NCBI RefSeq assembly: GCF_002902965.1
Contig: NZ_CP026107.1
Span: 310,001 to 374,000, forward strand
Direction: 5' to 3'
Length of the DNA: 64,000 nt
From: Paraburkholderia hospita
Lineage (GTDB): Bacteria; Pseudomonadota; Gammaproteobacteria; Burkholderiales; Burkholderiaceae
Under the pieces are notes generated by a model. The model had not been told where the DNA came from, searched no databases, and was given only the letters and a program-made list of their open reading frames with translations. Positions 8,571-18,355 of the stretch are shown in pieces. Both the position numbers and the translations under genes were made by a program. Each line of letters opens with the position of its first letter. The stretch's first letter is position 1.

Positions 8571-9177
8571 GGATTCGTTCCCTTCCAACCGGAAGAGGAA
8601 CTCTCAGTGCGTGGACTTCGCTCGCATGGATGGCCGCCTCACGGATTGCGGCACTCAATCGGGCTTGCGGGCATCGAGAACAGAATTGTTTGTTTGTGTA
8701 CCCATCGGGATCAGATTCCTTTGTTCCGCGATGCCTGCGGAGCCGAAGCGACGGTGATCGGCTGAAAACATCGCTTCGACCGTTCGGGTGCGGTAGATTT
8801 TTCAACGCTCGACCTTTGCAATCGTCGGTGCAGCGATGGTTGACAAGGCCAATTTAAAACAAGGAGTTGCGTCTAGGTCAGAACCATTTGTAAGTGTCCG
8901 CTAGCATAGTGCTATGCCCATGGGATCAGCCTTATTTGTCTAAATTCGTCACGTCAGATTTGTTTGTTCCGGGTCAGGTTTCGCTTGTCCGTCATCACCA
9001 GCGTGGTTCCCAAACTCCCCATCCCCACACCCACGCTTCATGATATATTACATATCAACACACAACAGTCGCTGCCGCTCGCATCATCACCAGCGCCTTA
9101 ACCGCCTACCCGGCTCATAGCCGCAACTGGCAGGAATACTCATCCGTGCGCGCCACGCGCTCAATACAGGTCCCACC
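8571..9177. other. Intergenic stretch upstream of the hydrolase/AAA pair
   Basis: About 600 bases with no supported gene. Around 9041-9060 there is an AT-rich near-palindrome (GATATATTACATATC) that stands out in this GC-rich DNA and may mark the promoter region of the hydrolase gene. Confidence 0.35.
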
Positions 9178-9855
9178 ATGTTCGATCCGTCGCTGCTTGG
9201 CCGCCTGTCGTTCATTCCCGCCGACGCGGCCAAAGCCCCGTTACCGCCGGGCCGCAACCGGCTCGGCATCGCTGGTGACCGCGACGCCATCCTGTTCGTC
9301 CCGTCCGACCTCGACACGCGCGAGCCCGTGCCTCTATTCGTGATGTTCCATGGCGCAGGCGGTTTTCCAGAGAAGGTTCTCCCCTTCATCGAAGAGCACG
9401 CCGAGCGCGACAAGTTTCTCGTCCTCGCGCCGCATTCGATGTACGCAACCTGGGACATCGTGATCGGCGGCAGCGGCCCGGACCTGGAGCGGCTCGAACG
9501 CGCGCTGGTCGAAGTGACGTCCCGCTACCAGATCGACCATAACCGCCTCGCCTTCGCCGGCTTCTCGGACGGCGCAAGCTACGCACTGTCGATCGGCATC
9601 ACGAACGGCGATATCGCGAGTCATGTGATTGCGTTCTCTGGCGGCTTCATGTCGGTCTTCACACAGGAAGGCGCGCCCAAGGTTTTCATCGCGCATGGCC
9701 TGGCCGACGAACAACTGCCCATCGAGACCAGCGGCCGCGCGAACGCAGCCAAGCTGAAAGCCGTAGGCTATGACGTGCAATACATCGAATTCAACGGACT
9801 GCATGCGATCCAGCCTGCCATCACAAGCATGGCGATCGAGTTCTTTCTCAGCTAG
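9178..9855 (+). CDS. Alpha/beta-hydrolase (phospholipase/carboxylesterase-like), 225 aa
   Basis: The protein has a compact alpha/beta-hydrolase layout. The oxyanion strand is VMFHGAGG, the nucleophile elbow is GFSDGAS (serine replaced neither; the catalytic Ser is the S in G-F-S-D-G), the acid region is IAHGLADEQLP, and the His is in FNGLHAIQP. This resembles the LpqC/PHB-depolymerase and carboxylesterase-2 families. No signal peptide, so it is probably cytoplasmic. The AAA+ gene starts 53 bases downstream on the same strand, and the two may be co-transcribed. Substrate unknown. Confidence 0.8.
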   Translation: MFDPSLLGRLSFIPADAAKAPLPPGRNRLGIAGDRDAILFVPSDLDTREPVPLFVMFHGAGGFPEKVLPFIEEHAERDKFLVLAPHSMYATWDIVIGGSGPDLERLERALVEVTSRYQIDHNRLAFAGFSDGASYALSIGITNGDIASHVIAFSGGFMSVFTQEGAPKVFIAHGLADEQLPIETSGRANAAKLKAVGYDVQYIEFNGLHAIQPAITSMAIEFFLS

Positions 9856-9908
9856 CTGGCGCGCTGCCGTCACCCGCGTCGCCGCCACCCTCAGATACGA
9901 GTGCGTCT

Positions 9909-11531
9909 ATGGACTTTGAAATACCAGAATCACTGGTGCATCCGCTGCTTGCGATGATCGAATCGGAATCGCCGCTCGCAAGACAGCTCAATCAGCACGG
10001 CGCATGTCACGGCAGCATGGTTGTATCGAGCGCGCTGTTCGATTCGAGATCGCTGAATACGCTGTATTCGCTGAGCAAGGCGAACAACGAACGCGCGCTA
10101 ATGTTCCAGATGCTCGCGCTCGACAACATCTTCAATGCGCCGCAAGCGCGCATCATCCCGGGCCTCGATCAACTCGTGCCGGGCCTGGTTGCGTATCTGT
10201 CGCGCGACGCGATCGACGGCTGGCTCTACAGCCGCGCGAAGGACGGCACGTTGCTGCCGTGGCTAGTGCGCCGCATGCGCGTGGTCGAGCCCGAGCAGGG
10301 CATGCCGTACGTCGTCGTCGACATGCTGGCGAATACGATGCAGTCCGCGAACTCCGAGCGCACAGAGCATCACATGCGGCACGCCGGCATGACGACGTCG
10401 CTGGTGATCAACCGGCACGACATCGTGAACCGCACGATTCCCGAACTGCTCGCCGAGTTCGGCTTCTACAAGGAATGCGCCGAATTCAAGCTCGAATACG
10501 AACGGCACGCGCAGCGTTTCCTCGAATTTCAGCCGCGTTTCGGTGCGCAGTTCGTGGTGTCGAAGGCTGCGTATACGATCGATGAAAAAGCCGGCGCCGA
10601 GTTGATCCGCATTCCCGAAGGCGTGAGCGCAAAGTGCGTGAACGACGAAGAGACGCTGGAGCGCCGCTTCCTGATGACAGCCGACGCCGAGTTCTGGCGC
10701 GACGCGAACATCGACAGCGGCTTCGACAAGGTGCCGCTGCATTGCTACGTGTGCCTGTTTCACATGGAATGGCACCGCGATATCTGGGTGCATGTCCAGC
10801 ATATGGCGGTATACCGCTATCAGCCGGAACTGCGCGAAAAGCTGGTCCTGCCGTCCAATCACCGCGATCTGATCGACATTCTGACGTCGAAGACGAATGT
10901 GTTCGTACAGGACTTCGTGCCGGGCAAATCGGGCGGCACGACGATTCTTTGTCAGGGCGCGCCTGGCTTGGGCAAGACGCTGACCGCGGAGGTCTATTCG
11001 GAAGTGGTCGGCAAGCCGTTGTATCGCGTGCATTCGGGGCAGCTTGGGACGACTGCTGCGTCGGTGGGTGCGGCGCTGTCGGGCATCCTGCAGCGCGCGA
11101 CGCGCTGGGACGCGATCCTGCTGCTCGACGAAGCCGACGTCTACATCCGACGTCGCGACAACGATCTCGAACACAATGCGATCGTCGCTGAGTTCCTTCG
11201 CACGCTCGAGTATTTCAACGGCTTGCTGTTCATGACGACCAACCGGATCGACGATGTCGACGACGCCATCCTGTCGCGCTGCATCGCGAAGATTCACTAC
11301 GCGACGCCGCCGAGAGCCGACGCGATCCGCTTGTGGACACTGCTGGCCGCGCAACTGGGTGCCGACCTCGGCGGTGAGTTGATCGAAGCGCTCACCAACG
11401 CGTGGCCGCAATCGAGCGGACGGGACATCAAGGAACTGTTGAAGCTGACTACACGCTATTGCCGCGCGAAAGAGATCCCGCTATCGGAGGATGCGTTCAG
11501 GATCTGCGCGACGTTTCGCGGACATGCGTGA
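9909..11531 (+). CDS. AAA+ ATPase with large unrecognised N-terminal region, 540 aa
   Basis: The C-terminal part is an AAA+ module: Walker A GAPGLGKT with Lys356, Walker B ILLLDEAD with Asp407/Glu408, a sensor-1 stretch FMTTNRID, and arginine residues after it (LSRC). Residues 1-330 show no motif I recognise. They include conserved-looking aromatic/His stretches such as CYVCLFHMEWHRDIW. Similar stand-alone AAA proteins of about 500-550 aa exist in proteobacteria as ATP-binding proteins of unknown function. The gene follows an alpha/beta-hydrolase gene by 53 bases. It probably acts as a remodelling ATPase, but the substrate cannot be inferred. Confidence 0.82.
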   Translation: MDFEIPESLVHPLLAMIESESPLARQLNQHGACHGSMVVSSALFDSRSLNTLYSLSKANNERALMFQMLALDNIFNAPQARIIPGLDQLVPGLVAYLSRDAIDGWLYSRAKDGTLLPWLVRRMRVVEPEQGMPYVVVDMLANTMQSANSERTEHHMRHAGMTTSLVINRHDIVNRTIPELLAEFGFYKECAEFKLEYERHAQRFLEFQPRFGAQFVVSKAAYTIDEKAGAELIRIPEGVSAKCVNDEETLERRFLMTADAEFWRDANIDSGFDKVPLHCYVCLFHMEWHRDIWVHVQHMAVYRYQPELREKLVLPSNHRDLIDILTSKTNVFVQDFVPGKSGGTTILCQGAPGLGKTLTAEVYSEVVGKPLYRVHSGQLGTTAASVGAALSGILQRATRWDAILLLDEADVYIRRRDNDLEHNAIVAEFLRTLEYFNGLLFMTTNRIDDVDDAILSRCIAKIHYATPPRADAIRLWTLLAAQLGADLGGELIEALTNAWPQSSGRDIKELLKLTTRYCRAKEIPLSEDAFRICATFRGHA

Positions 11532-11541
11532 TGGCGCGCGC

Positions 11542-12453
11542 TCATGACGTCGTGTCCATCGGATCGTCGGTGGTGTTGTTCGCGGCGTTCGTCTGACGGT
11601 TTCTGATGAGTTCGTCGAGCATCGGCTTTCCGTCCATGTTCTGGCGATACCACATGTTCATCATCTGTTGGCCGACCATCGGATCGACGCCTTGGGACGA
11701 CTTGTGCAAAGTCGCTCCGCGCGCGCTTTCCGAATGAACGTTGGTCTTCGGTAGCGCGACGCCGCCTTTTGCCGGCTCGCCGTGTGCGTTGTACGGAGAG
11801 TAGGCGCGCGCCGTCGCATCGAGTAGCGAGTCCATGTTCGCGTGCGCGCTTTTCTCGCCGACGCCGTGCATCTCGCGCAACGACGTGAATGCGCTGTGCG
11901 CGGCGGAGTCTCTCGGCTTGTTATGGTTGTCCTTGTCGATCTGGAATTTGTCGTTGCTGAACTGCAAGGTCGGCACGTCGGTTTCACGGACGTTGAACGC
12001 GCCGGCAACCGCCGTGGCGCCGCGGCCGAGCACTTTCGCCTCGTCAGATTGCGTGCGGTTGACGGATGAAATCGACGGAGAGTGATCGCCGGCATTCGGC
12101 GCGTCTGTTTTCTTGATCAGGTCGCCCGGCTTTGCTGCGCCAAGCGCGCCGATGGGTGAGGCCGACGGGTCGTGCAGCGTTGCCTCGCCGTGCGTTGCGA
12201 GTGACTTGCCTTTGCCGCCCGATGCCTTTGCAATGCCGTTTCCGGAGATACCGAACCGGGTCGCTTCCGTATGCCAGTCGGCGGGCGCATCGTTCGTCGA
12301 CGCGGTCTTCTTCTGCCTCGCGGACGGCGGCATGCCGGGCAACGGGCTGGAGGCACGACGCTTGACACCTGCCGTTGACGGCGTCGGCTGTCTCGGGCCG
12401 GCAGTGGACGTTGCGGCGATATGGGACGGCGAACTGCCGTTGACTTTGGGCAT
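11542..12453 (-). CDS. Low-complexity protein, candidate secreted effector, 303 aa
   Basis: No family was recognised. The ATG at 12453 has GGGAGG about 11 bases upstream; the frame extends further upstream but in antisense to PdeM. The first 54 residues contain no Asp or Glu and are rich in Ser, Thr, Pro and Ala, the composition typical of type III secretion signals. Residues 31-49 (KRR, 12 residues, RQKK) fit a bipartite nuclear-localisation pattern. The rest is hydrophilic, without membrane segments. The C terminus, VGQQMMNMWYRQNMDGKPML and beyond, is the most structured part. No secretion-system genes are in the window, so effector status is inference. It is convergent with the AAA+ gene, separated by 10 bases. 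Confidence 0.6.
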   Translation of the reverse strand: MPKVNGSSPSHIAATSTAGPRQPTPSTAGVKRRASSPLPGMPPSARQKKTASTNDAPADWHTEATRFGISGNGIAKASGGKGKSLATHGEATLHDPSASPIGALGAAKPGDLIKKTDAPNAGDHSPSISSVNRTQSDEAKVLGRGATAVAGAFNVRETDVPTLQFSNDKFQIDKDNHNKPRDSAAHSAFTSLREMHGVGEKSAHANMDSLLDATARAYSPYNAHGEPAKGGVALPKTNVHSESARGATLHKSSQGVDPMVGQQMMNMWYRQNMDGKPMLDELIRNRQTNAANNTTDDPMDTTS

Positions 12454-12479
12454 GATGAAACGACCTCCCGTGACGATCC

Positions 12480-12494
12480 GGACATTGAACGTCC
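12480..12494. promoter_or_regulatory. Near-perfect palindrome upstream of the candidate effector gene
   Basis: GGACATTGAACGTCC is a 15-bp palindrome with one mismatched pair, located 27 bases upstream of the ATG at 12453. It could be an operator. No classical TTCG-N16-TTCG hrp box was found in the 150 bases upstream. Confidence 0.35.
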
Positions 12495-12590
12495 GCACAG
12501 TCTGGCTCGGAGCGGCGAGTGAAGCCGTCAGCACGCGCATGCATGTCGCGCGATACGAAGCGGTCGGAGCCCTGCGAATACGGGACGCCT

Positions 12591-13259
12591 CTATCGACGC
12601 TCGCGCACCGCAATCACCCGGTTCTGCGCGACCGCATAGATCGCCGCGTCGTTGGCGGACTGGTTCACGACGAAACCGCCTGTGAACGCGCCGAACGCGG
12701 GCAGCACACCGCATCGCGCGGCAAAGCGGAAGCAGGGCACGCGCACGGAATCCGCGCGGCTCGCGATCACATAGACGGGATGCTCGTGACCCGCGAGCAC
12801 GTACGCGCCGTCGATCACCTGCGGGTAATGACACAACGCCCACGGCCCATGCCGCCACGGTTCGAGCACCGTCTCGACACCGAGCGACGGCGGCAGCAGT
12901 CCGGCACTCCGATCGTGATTCCCTTCGACCATCACGACACGCATCGACGCATGCCGCGCGCGCCATTCACCGAGCGCCTGCATCGTCGCGCTGCCGAGCG
13001 ATTCGCGCCCATGCAGCAGATCGCCGAGAAACACGATCGACTCGGGCGCGTGCGCAGCGATCAGCGCATCGAGCCGCGCGAGATCGTCCGCCGTCGCGCC
13101 GGCCGGCACGGGCACGCCATGCGCGCGAAACACGGCATCCTTGCCGAAATGCGCATCGGCGATGAACAGGCTCTTCAGTTGCGGATCGAAAGCGGCGCGC
13201 TGCGCGGACAATTGCAGCGGATAACCACCTACATCGACGGTCACGGTTTCGAACGTCAT
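12591..13259 (-). CDS. pdeM: Ligase-associated DNA damage response endonuclease PdeM, 222 aa
   Basis: This is a calcineurin-like metallophosphoesterase. The metal-ligand motifs appear in order: DAHFGK, GDLLHG, GNHD and GHEHP. The length and the N-terminal pattern VDVGGYPLQLSAQRAAFDPQ match PdeM, the endonuclease member of the ligase-associated bacterial DNA repair set. Its ATG overlaps the stop codon of the upstream helicase gene by one base (TGATG), indicating translational coupling. In other genomes the pair is accompanied by an ATP-dependent DNA ligase and a beta-lactamase-fold exonuclease; neither is in this window. Confidence 0.9.
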   Translation of the reverse strand: MTFETVTVDVGGYPLQLSAQRAAFDPQLKSLFIADAHFGKDAVFRAHGVPVPAGATADDLARLDALIAAHAPESIVFLGDLLHGRESLGSATMQALGEWRARHASMRVVMVEGNHDRSAGLLPPSLGVETVLEPWRHGPWALCHYPQVIDGAYVLAGHEHPVYVIASRADSVRVPCFRFAARCGVLPAFGAFTGGFVVNQSANDAAIYAVAQNRVIAVRERR

Positions 13260-15937
13260 CAGCGCGCTGCCTTGTCGAGTTCGGCCAGCATCCGCTCGAT
13301 GCGGTCCGCGAGCTTTTCGGTGCTGACCTTTTCGCGGATACGCCCGACGATCAGCGGAAACGCGAACGGCGTCGGCTTCTTCGGGTGCGTCAGCGCAAGC
13401 TGGCTCGCGCGCATCGCGTCGAGCGCACGCCGGATGCGGTCGAGATCGAGTTCCTGCAACTTCACTTCAGCGTCGGCCTGCGTCAGCAGCAGATTGTCGT
13501 TATCGTGCTTGCGAAATACCTCGTAAAACAGACCACTCGACGCCTGCAACTGCCGCGCGCTCTTCTGCTGTCCCGGATGCGCCTGATAGACGAGACCCGC
13601 AACGCGCGCGATTTCGCGGAAGCGGCGCATCGCGAGCTCGGAGGCGTTGAGGCTGTCCATGATGTCGTCGGCAAGGCGCGTGGAAGAAAACAGACCTTCG
13701 GCAATCAGCGTCGCCCAGTCGAACGGTTGCGACGACAACAGTTCGAAGCCGTAGTCGTTGGCGGAAATCGAGAACGTGCCCGGCCGGTCGCGCGCTGCGC
13801 GCCAGCCGAGCAGCGACGCGAGGCCGATATGCGCGACGCGCCCCGCAAACGGATAACAGAAGAAGTGATGGCCTTCGCGTGTCCGCAGTATTTCGGCGAC
13901 CAACAGTCCCGTTTCCGGCAATGCTGACCAGTTCGCCTGCAACGCCAGCAACGGCCGGATCGCGATCATCTCCGGCTCGACATACACGCCGCGATTGGCT
14001 TCGGCGAGCATCTCGAGGGTCGCGTCCGCGAGTTCGGAAGAGAGTGGCATCTTGCTGCCCGCCCATTGCGGCATCGCGCCTCGCGATGAAGTCGCTCGCC
14101 GCACATAGGCCGTCATGTCGCGCACGCGCACCAGTTCGAGCGCGCGGCCGCCGAACGTGAACACGTCGCCGGGCTTCAGGCGCGAGATGAACGATTCCTC
14201 CATCGATCCGATCCGTCCGCCCGTGAGCCACGCGACGTGCAGCGTCGCGTTGGCGACGATCGTGCCGACGTTGCTGCGATGCCGTCGGATCAGATCGTCG
14301 CGCAGCACGCGATACACGCCGTCATCGTCGCGCACGACGCGGTGAAAGTCCGGATACGCGCGCAGCGACGGTCCGCCGCGCTCCACGAACGCAAGCGCCC
14401 AGTCGAATTCCTGTTGAGTCAGCTCGCGATACGCGAATGTCGTGCGAACCTCGTCGAACAGTTCGGGCGCCTTGAAGCCGCCGCCGATCGCGACCGTGAC
14501 GAGATGCTGGACCAGCACGTCGAACGGCTTGCGCGGCGTCTCGCGGCCTTCGATGCGCCGCGCTTCGACGGCACGCCGCGCCGCCGCGGCTTCGACGAGT
14601 TCGAGCGCGTGCGTCGGCACGATCGTGATGCGCGACGCGCGGCCCGGCGCATGTCCCGAGCGTCCCGCGCGTTGCATCAGCCGCGCGACGCCTTTGGGCG
14701 AGCCGATCTGGAACACGCGCTCGACGGGCAGAAAGTCGACGCCGAGATCGAGACTCGATGTGCAGACGACGGCCTTTAGCTTGCCCGTCTTCAGGCCATC
14801 CTCGACCCATTCGCGCACTTCCTGTGCAAGCGAGCCGTGATGAAGCGCAATCAGCCCGGCCCAGTCGGGACGCAAATCGAGCAGCGCCTGATACCAGATT
14901 TCAGCCTGCGAGCGCGTATTCGTGAACACGAGCGAGGTGCGTGCTTCGTCGATGCCCTCGGCGACGGGCCCGACCTGACGCGTGCCGAGATGGCCGCCCC
15001 ACGGAAAGCGTTCGATCGTCGCGGGAATCAGCGTGTCGATGATGAGCGTCTTCGGCTGCATGCCGCTCACCGACACGCGAGGCGTGCGAACGGGCGCAAG
15101 CAGCACGTCGGCGGCAAACGGGAGATTGCCGAGCGTCGCCGACAGTCCCCATACCTGAAGATCCGCGCGCCAGCGCGCGAGATGCGCGATCGCAAGTTGC
15201 GTCTGCGTGCCGCGTTTGTTGCCGAGCAGTTCATGCCATTCATCGACGACGACGAGGCGCACATGCTTCAGTGCTTCGTGGGCATCGCTGCGCGTGAGCA
15301 TCAGCGACAGGCTTTCGGGCGTCGTGACGAGCGCGCTCGGCATGCGTCGGCTCTGGCGGGCGCGCTCCGTCGAACTGGTGTCGCCCGTGCGCAGGCCGAT
15401 CGTCCACGGCACGGCGAGTTCGCGTGCGGCGCTTTGCAAGGCACGAGCAGTGTCGGCGGCGAGCGCGCGCATCGGCGTGATCCACAGCACCGTAAGCGGG
15501 TCCGCGAGCGCGCGCGGCATGTGATCGCCGAATGCGCCCATCGCGCCGAACCAGACGGCCCATGTCTTGCCCGCGCCCGTCGTCGCGTGCAGCAGTCCAC
15601 TCGAACCCGCCGCAATCTCGCGCCAGACTTCACGCTGAAAATCGAATGGCTGCCATTCGTGCGCGTCGAACCAGTGCTGGGTGCGGACGTCGAACGGCTC
15701 CTGTGCCTTGTCGGGGTCGGGCGCGTAGGCGGCGGGTGTGAATGCGTCCGGCGCGGGCGCGGCGCGCCTGGTCGGAATGCGGCGAGGCCGGGGCGCGCGG
15801 CGTCGCGTTGCCGGGCTGGCTGCATCGTCGATGCCGGATGCATCGGCGGGATCGCGATCAGGATCTGAGGCAGGATCAGAGACCGCGTCGGCTGCGGACT
15901 GCGTGGCGTTGCGCTCGGGATCGATCGGATCGGTCAT
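13259..15937 (-). CDS. Ligase-associated DNA damage response DEXH-box helicase (Lhr-like), 892 aa
   Basis: This is a superfamily 2 helicase of the Lhr-core type. Motif I is TTGAGKTW (about residue 117), motif II is DEWH (about residue 231), motif III is SATLGN, and motif VI is QRAGRSGH. The C-terminal half is the winged-helix/beta-barrel region of Lhr. The N-terminal 60 residues are a disordered Asp/Ala/Pro/Arg tail. I chose ATG 15937 ([10 protein letters not shown]); an in-frame ATG at 15994 would add 19 residues without better initiation signals. The gene is coupled to pdeM. The pair is known as part of a DNA-damage response set. Confidence 0.9.
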   Translation of the reverse strand: MTDPIDPERNATQSAADAVSDPASDPDRDPADASGIDDAASPATRRRAPRPRRIPTRRAAPAPDAFTPAAYAPDPDKAQEPFDVRTQHWFDAHEWQPFDFQREVWREIAAGSSGLLHATTGAGKTWAVWFGAMGAFGDHMPRALADPLTVLWITPMRALAADTARALQSAARELAVPWTIGLRTGDTSSTERARQSRRMPSALVTTPESLSLMLTRSDAHEALKHVRLVVVDEWHELLGNKRGTQTQLAIAHLARWRADLQVWGLSATLGNLPFAADVLLAPVRTPRVSVSGMQPKTLIIDTLIPATIERFPWGGHLGTRQVGPVAEGIDEARTSLVFTNTRSQAEIWYQALLDLRPDWAGLIALHHGSLAQEVREWVEDGLKTGKLKAVVCTSSLDLGVDFLPVERVFQIGSPKGVARLMQRAGRSGHAPGRASRITIVPTHALELVEAAAARRAVEARRIEGRETPRKPFDVLVQHLVTVAIGGGFKAPELFDEVRTTFAYRELTQQEFDWALAFVERGGPSLRAYPDFHRVVRDDDGVYRVLRDDLIRRHRSNVGTIVANATLHVAWLTGGRIGSMEESFISRLKPGDVFTFGGRALELVRVRDMTAYVRRATSSRGAMPQWAGSKMPLSSELADATLEMLAEANRGVYVEPEMIAIRPLLALQANWSALPETGLLVAEILRTREGHHFFCYPFAGRVAHIGLASLLGWRAARDRPGTFSISANDYGFELLSSQPFDWATLIAEGLFSSTRLADDIMDSLNASELAMRRFREIARVAGLVYQAHPGQQKSARQLQASSGLFYEVFRKHDNDNLLLTQADAEVKLQELDLDRIRRALDAMRASQLALTHPKKPTPFAFPLIVGRIREKVSTEKLADRIERMLAELDKAAR

Positions 15938-16092
15938 AGGGTGACATAAATCGCGGACGCCCGATGGCGTCCGTTGCCGGACGGTATGCATCACACAGCA
16001 TGGCGCATGCCCACGTTGACAACGGTAATGAAGCCCTGCCTGACGATCATGATGTAGCCTTATTTTCAGCGTAAAATGCCACTGCCGCCGCC

Positions 16093-17298
16093 ATGTACCG
16101 GCGTAGTGCCCTTACGTCAGCGATGCATGTCGATCTTAATACGCTTTATCTCCTTCTAATCGGGACTCTCCTCGCCAGTGCGTTGATGACGCTCTGGGAG
16201 CGACGCGTTCACCCGAAGCGCAGCAGGGAACTGGGAATATTGGCAGCGGGATTCGCCACGCTGGCCATCGGCTGCGCGGCGGCTTCCTGGCGTCGCGAGC
16301 TTCCCGGCGCGCTCGGCTCCGCGCTGAGCAATCTCGTCATTGTTAGCGGTTATCTGCTGGTTCTGCATGGCGTGGCCGCGCTGAACGGCCGCAAGCATGT
16401 GCGCCTTTCGCTCGCCGTGCTCGTGCTGCTTGCGCTTGCGTGGGTCATTGCCGGCGCGAAATGGCAGGACGTGATGTGGATGTATCCGAGCGCGATTCCG
16501 ATCTCGGTTGCCTCCGGCATGACGGCGTTCGAACTGGCGCGCGGCGACTGCAGGAAGCGCCTGCAGGGGCAGCAGATCGCGATGCTGGTGTCGGGCGCGC
16601 ATGCCGTCTTGTACGCATTCAGGGCGTTGATCCTGCCCTGGCTCGTCGCGAAGTTCGGGTTCGACTTCCTGATGACCGCGAGCAAGATCACGATGTATGA
16701 GGGCGTGCTGTATTCCGTCGTTCTCCCCATGACCTTGCTGCGGTTGGTGCGCGACGAATCGCACGGGCAACTGCTGCAGCAATCGCAGACGGATTTTTTG
16801 ACGGGCCTTGGCAATCGTCGATGGTTCTTTGAGCAGGGCGCGCGCATGATCCGTGACGGCGGCGCGACGCGGCCCGTTTCGCTGCTCGCCATCGACCTCG
16901 ACCACTTCAAGAAGATCAACGATCGCTACGGCCACGAGACGGGCGACCGCGTGCTGACATCGTTCGCCGACATTGCCCGCAGCGTGCTGGGCGCCGACGT
17001 GCTGCTGGCGCGCATCGGCGGCGAGGAGTTCGCGGCCCTGTTGCCCGGTCACGATTTGTCGCATGCGAAAGCGGCGGGCGAAGCGCTCGTCGAATCGTTC
17101 GGCGAGACCATCACGCTCAATGCCAGCGGCGCGGGCATCCAGGCCACCGTCAGCATCGGCGCGGCGCAAGCCGGCAGCGATGGCACCACCCTGGGCGATC
17201 TGCTCGCCGCCGCAGACCAGGCGTTGTATCGCGCGAAATCGCTGGGCGGCAACCGGCTCGAAGAGGCGCGTGCCGACGCGCGCTCGGCAGCGGCTTGA
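16093..17298 (+). CDS. Membrane-bound GGDEF diguanylate cyclase, 401 aa
   Basis: About six hydrophobic segments (residues 15-220) precede a GGDEF domain with an intact active-site RIGGEEF and the substrate stretch [14 protein letters not shown]. The enzyme should make cyclic di-GMP from two GTP at the inner membrane. The inhibitory I-site is absent: the four residues at the RxxD position (nine to six residues before GGEEF) read GADV. An alternative ATG at 16123 would remove the first 10 residues ([10 protein letters not shown]). It is flanked by unrelated genes and appears monocistronic. Confidence 0.88.
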   Translation: MYRRSALTSAMHVDLNTLYLLLIGTLLASALMTLWERRVHPKRSRELGILAAGFATLAIGCAAASWRRELPGALGSALSNLVIVSGYLLVLHGVAALNGRKHVRLSLAVLVLLALAWVIAGAKWQDVMWMYPSAIPISVASGMTAFELARGDCRKRLQGQQIAMLVSGAHAVLYAFRALILPWLVAKFGFDFLMTASKITMYEGVLYSVVLPMTLLRLVRDESHGQLLQQSQTDFLTGLGNRRWFFEQGARMIRDGGATRPVSLLAIDLDHFKKINDRYGHETGDRVLTSFADIARSVLGADVLLARIGGEEFAALLPGHDLSHAKAAGEALVESFGETITLNASGAGIQATVSIGAAQAGSDGTTLGDLLAAADQALYRAKSLGGNRLEEARADARSAAA

Positions 17299-17326
17299 TC
17301 GGCGGCCCGATTCGCAATTCAAGCGA

Positions 17327-18211
17327 TCACGGACGCGCCAGTTCTTCCGATAGAAACTGAATCAGCGCGGTCACGCGACGGTGAGGCGCTGCGGCCGGAT
17401 AGACCGCGTACAGATCGACCTGCTCCGCGATGCAATCGTCCAGCGCGGTTTCGAGGGTTCCCTCGGCTAGCTCCATGCGGATGTCCCAGCGGTTCTTGAT
17501 GATCACGCCCAGACCCGCCACCGCCCACTCGCGCAGCACGCCGCCGTCGCTGGCCTGACGGTCGCCCGAGACCTTCACGTTGATCTGCTTGCCCGCCACG
17601 CGAAAACGCCACGCGGCGAGCGGCGCGCCGGGCCGCGCCAGAATCAGACAATTGTGATTCGCCAGATCGCCGGGCAACGTGGGCTTGCCATGAACACGCC
17701 AATAGTCCGGCGATGCGCAGACCACGCGCTCGCCGCGCACCAGCAGACGCGCGTGCAGATTCGAATCCGCGAGCGGGCCGTTGCGCAGCGCCAGATCGAT
17801 ATGCTCGTCGATCAGATCGACGGTGCTGTCGCTCAGCAACAGGCTCATGTGTATGCCCGGGTGAAGCGCCTGGAAGCGGTCGAGCAGGGGCCGTAACTGA
17901 ACGCGGCCGAAGTCGTTGGTGGCCGTCACGCGAATGGGACCTGCGAGCGGCCCGTCTTGCTTGAGGCTCGCGAGCGTCGAATCCCATTCCGCGATGATGC
18001 GCCGCGCGCTTTCCAGCAGCGCCAGACCCTCGTGCGTGAAGACGAGCCGACGCGTCGTGCGGGTGATCAGCGTGGCGCCGACTTCCTGCTCCAGCTGATT
18101 CACCGCCAGCGTCACGGAAGACGTCGCCACGGTTCGCTGTCTCGCCACGGCAGAAAAGCTGCCGATCTCGGCGACATCGATCAGCAGGCGCAGCGCATCG
18201 ATGCGGTCCAT
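17327..18211 (-). CDS. LysR-family transcriptional regulator, 294 aa
   Basis: The N-terminal winged HTH is clear (LIDVAEIGSFSAVARQRTVATSSVTLAVNQLEQ region, residues 10-42). A LysR substrate-binding domain follows, with the PGIHMSLLLSD and ALRNGPLADSNL segments of the CrgA-like subgroup. It is divergent from the flavodoxin-like oxidoreductase at 18356, the usual arrangement for LysR regulators of quinone reductases. A short inverted repeat TTACTCGTAA (18220-18229) lies just upstream of its start and may be autoregulatory. Confidence 0.9.
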   Translation of the reverse strand: MDRIDALRLLIDVAEIGSFSAVARQRTVATSSVTLAVNQLEQEVGATLITRTTRRLVFTHEGLALLESARRIIAEWDSTLASLKQDGPLAGPIRVTATNDFGRVQLRPLLDRFQALHPGIHMSLLLSDSTVDLIDEHIDLALRNGPLADSNLHARLLVRGERVVCASPDYWRVHGKPTLPGDLANHNCLILARPGAPLAAWRFRVAGKQINVKVSGDRQASDGGVLREWAVAGLGVIIKNRWDIRMELAEGTLETALDDCIAEQVDLYAVYPAAAPHRRVTALIQFLSEELARP

Positions 18212-18355
18212 CTTTTGAGTTACTCGTAAGGTGAATTGGACTGTGCCCGGTTTATCGCGTAGGGGCCACTCAGTATAGTCGTCGCAAGTGCTTCGAGGCG
18301 CGCGTCACCGCCAGCCTGGAAGCGAATCGATTAGCGTCTGTCTGCAGGAGCCGAC

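Noticed and set aside
8871..8990. Possible insertion-sequence end between the HTH fragment and the hydrolase gene
   Set aside because: The stretch has a different look, but no terminal inverted repeat, target duplication or transposase remnant could be shown.
12454..12600. hrp-box (TTCG-N16-TTCG) upstream of the candidate effector
   Set aside because: Searched by eye on the minus strand; TTCG occurs but no second TTCG at the right spacing.
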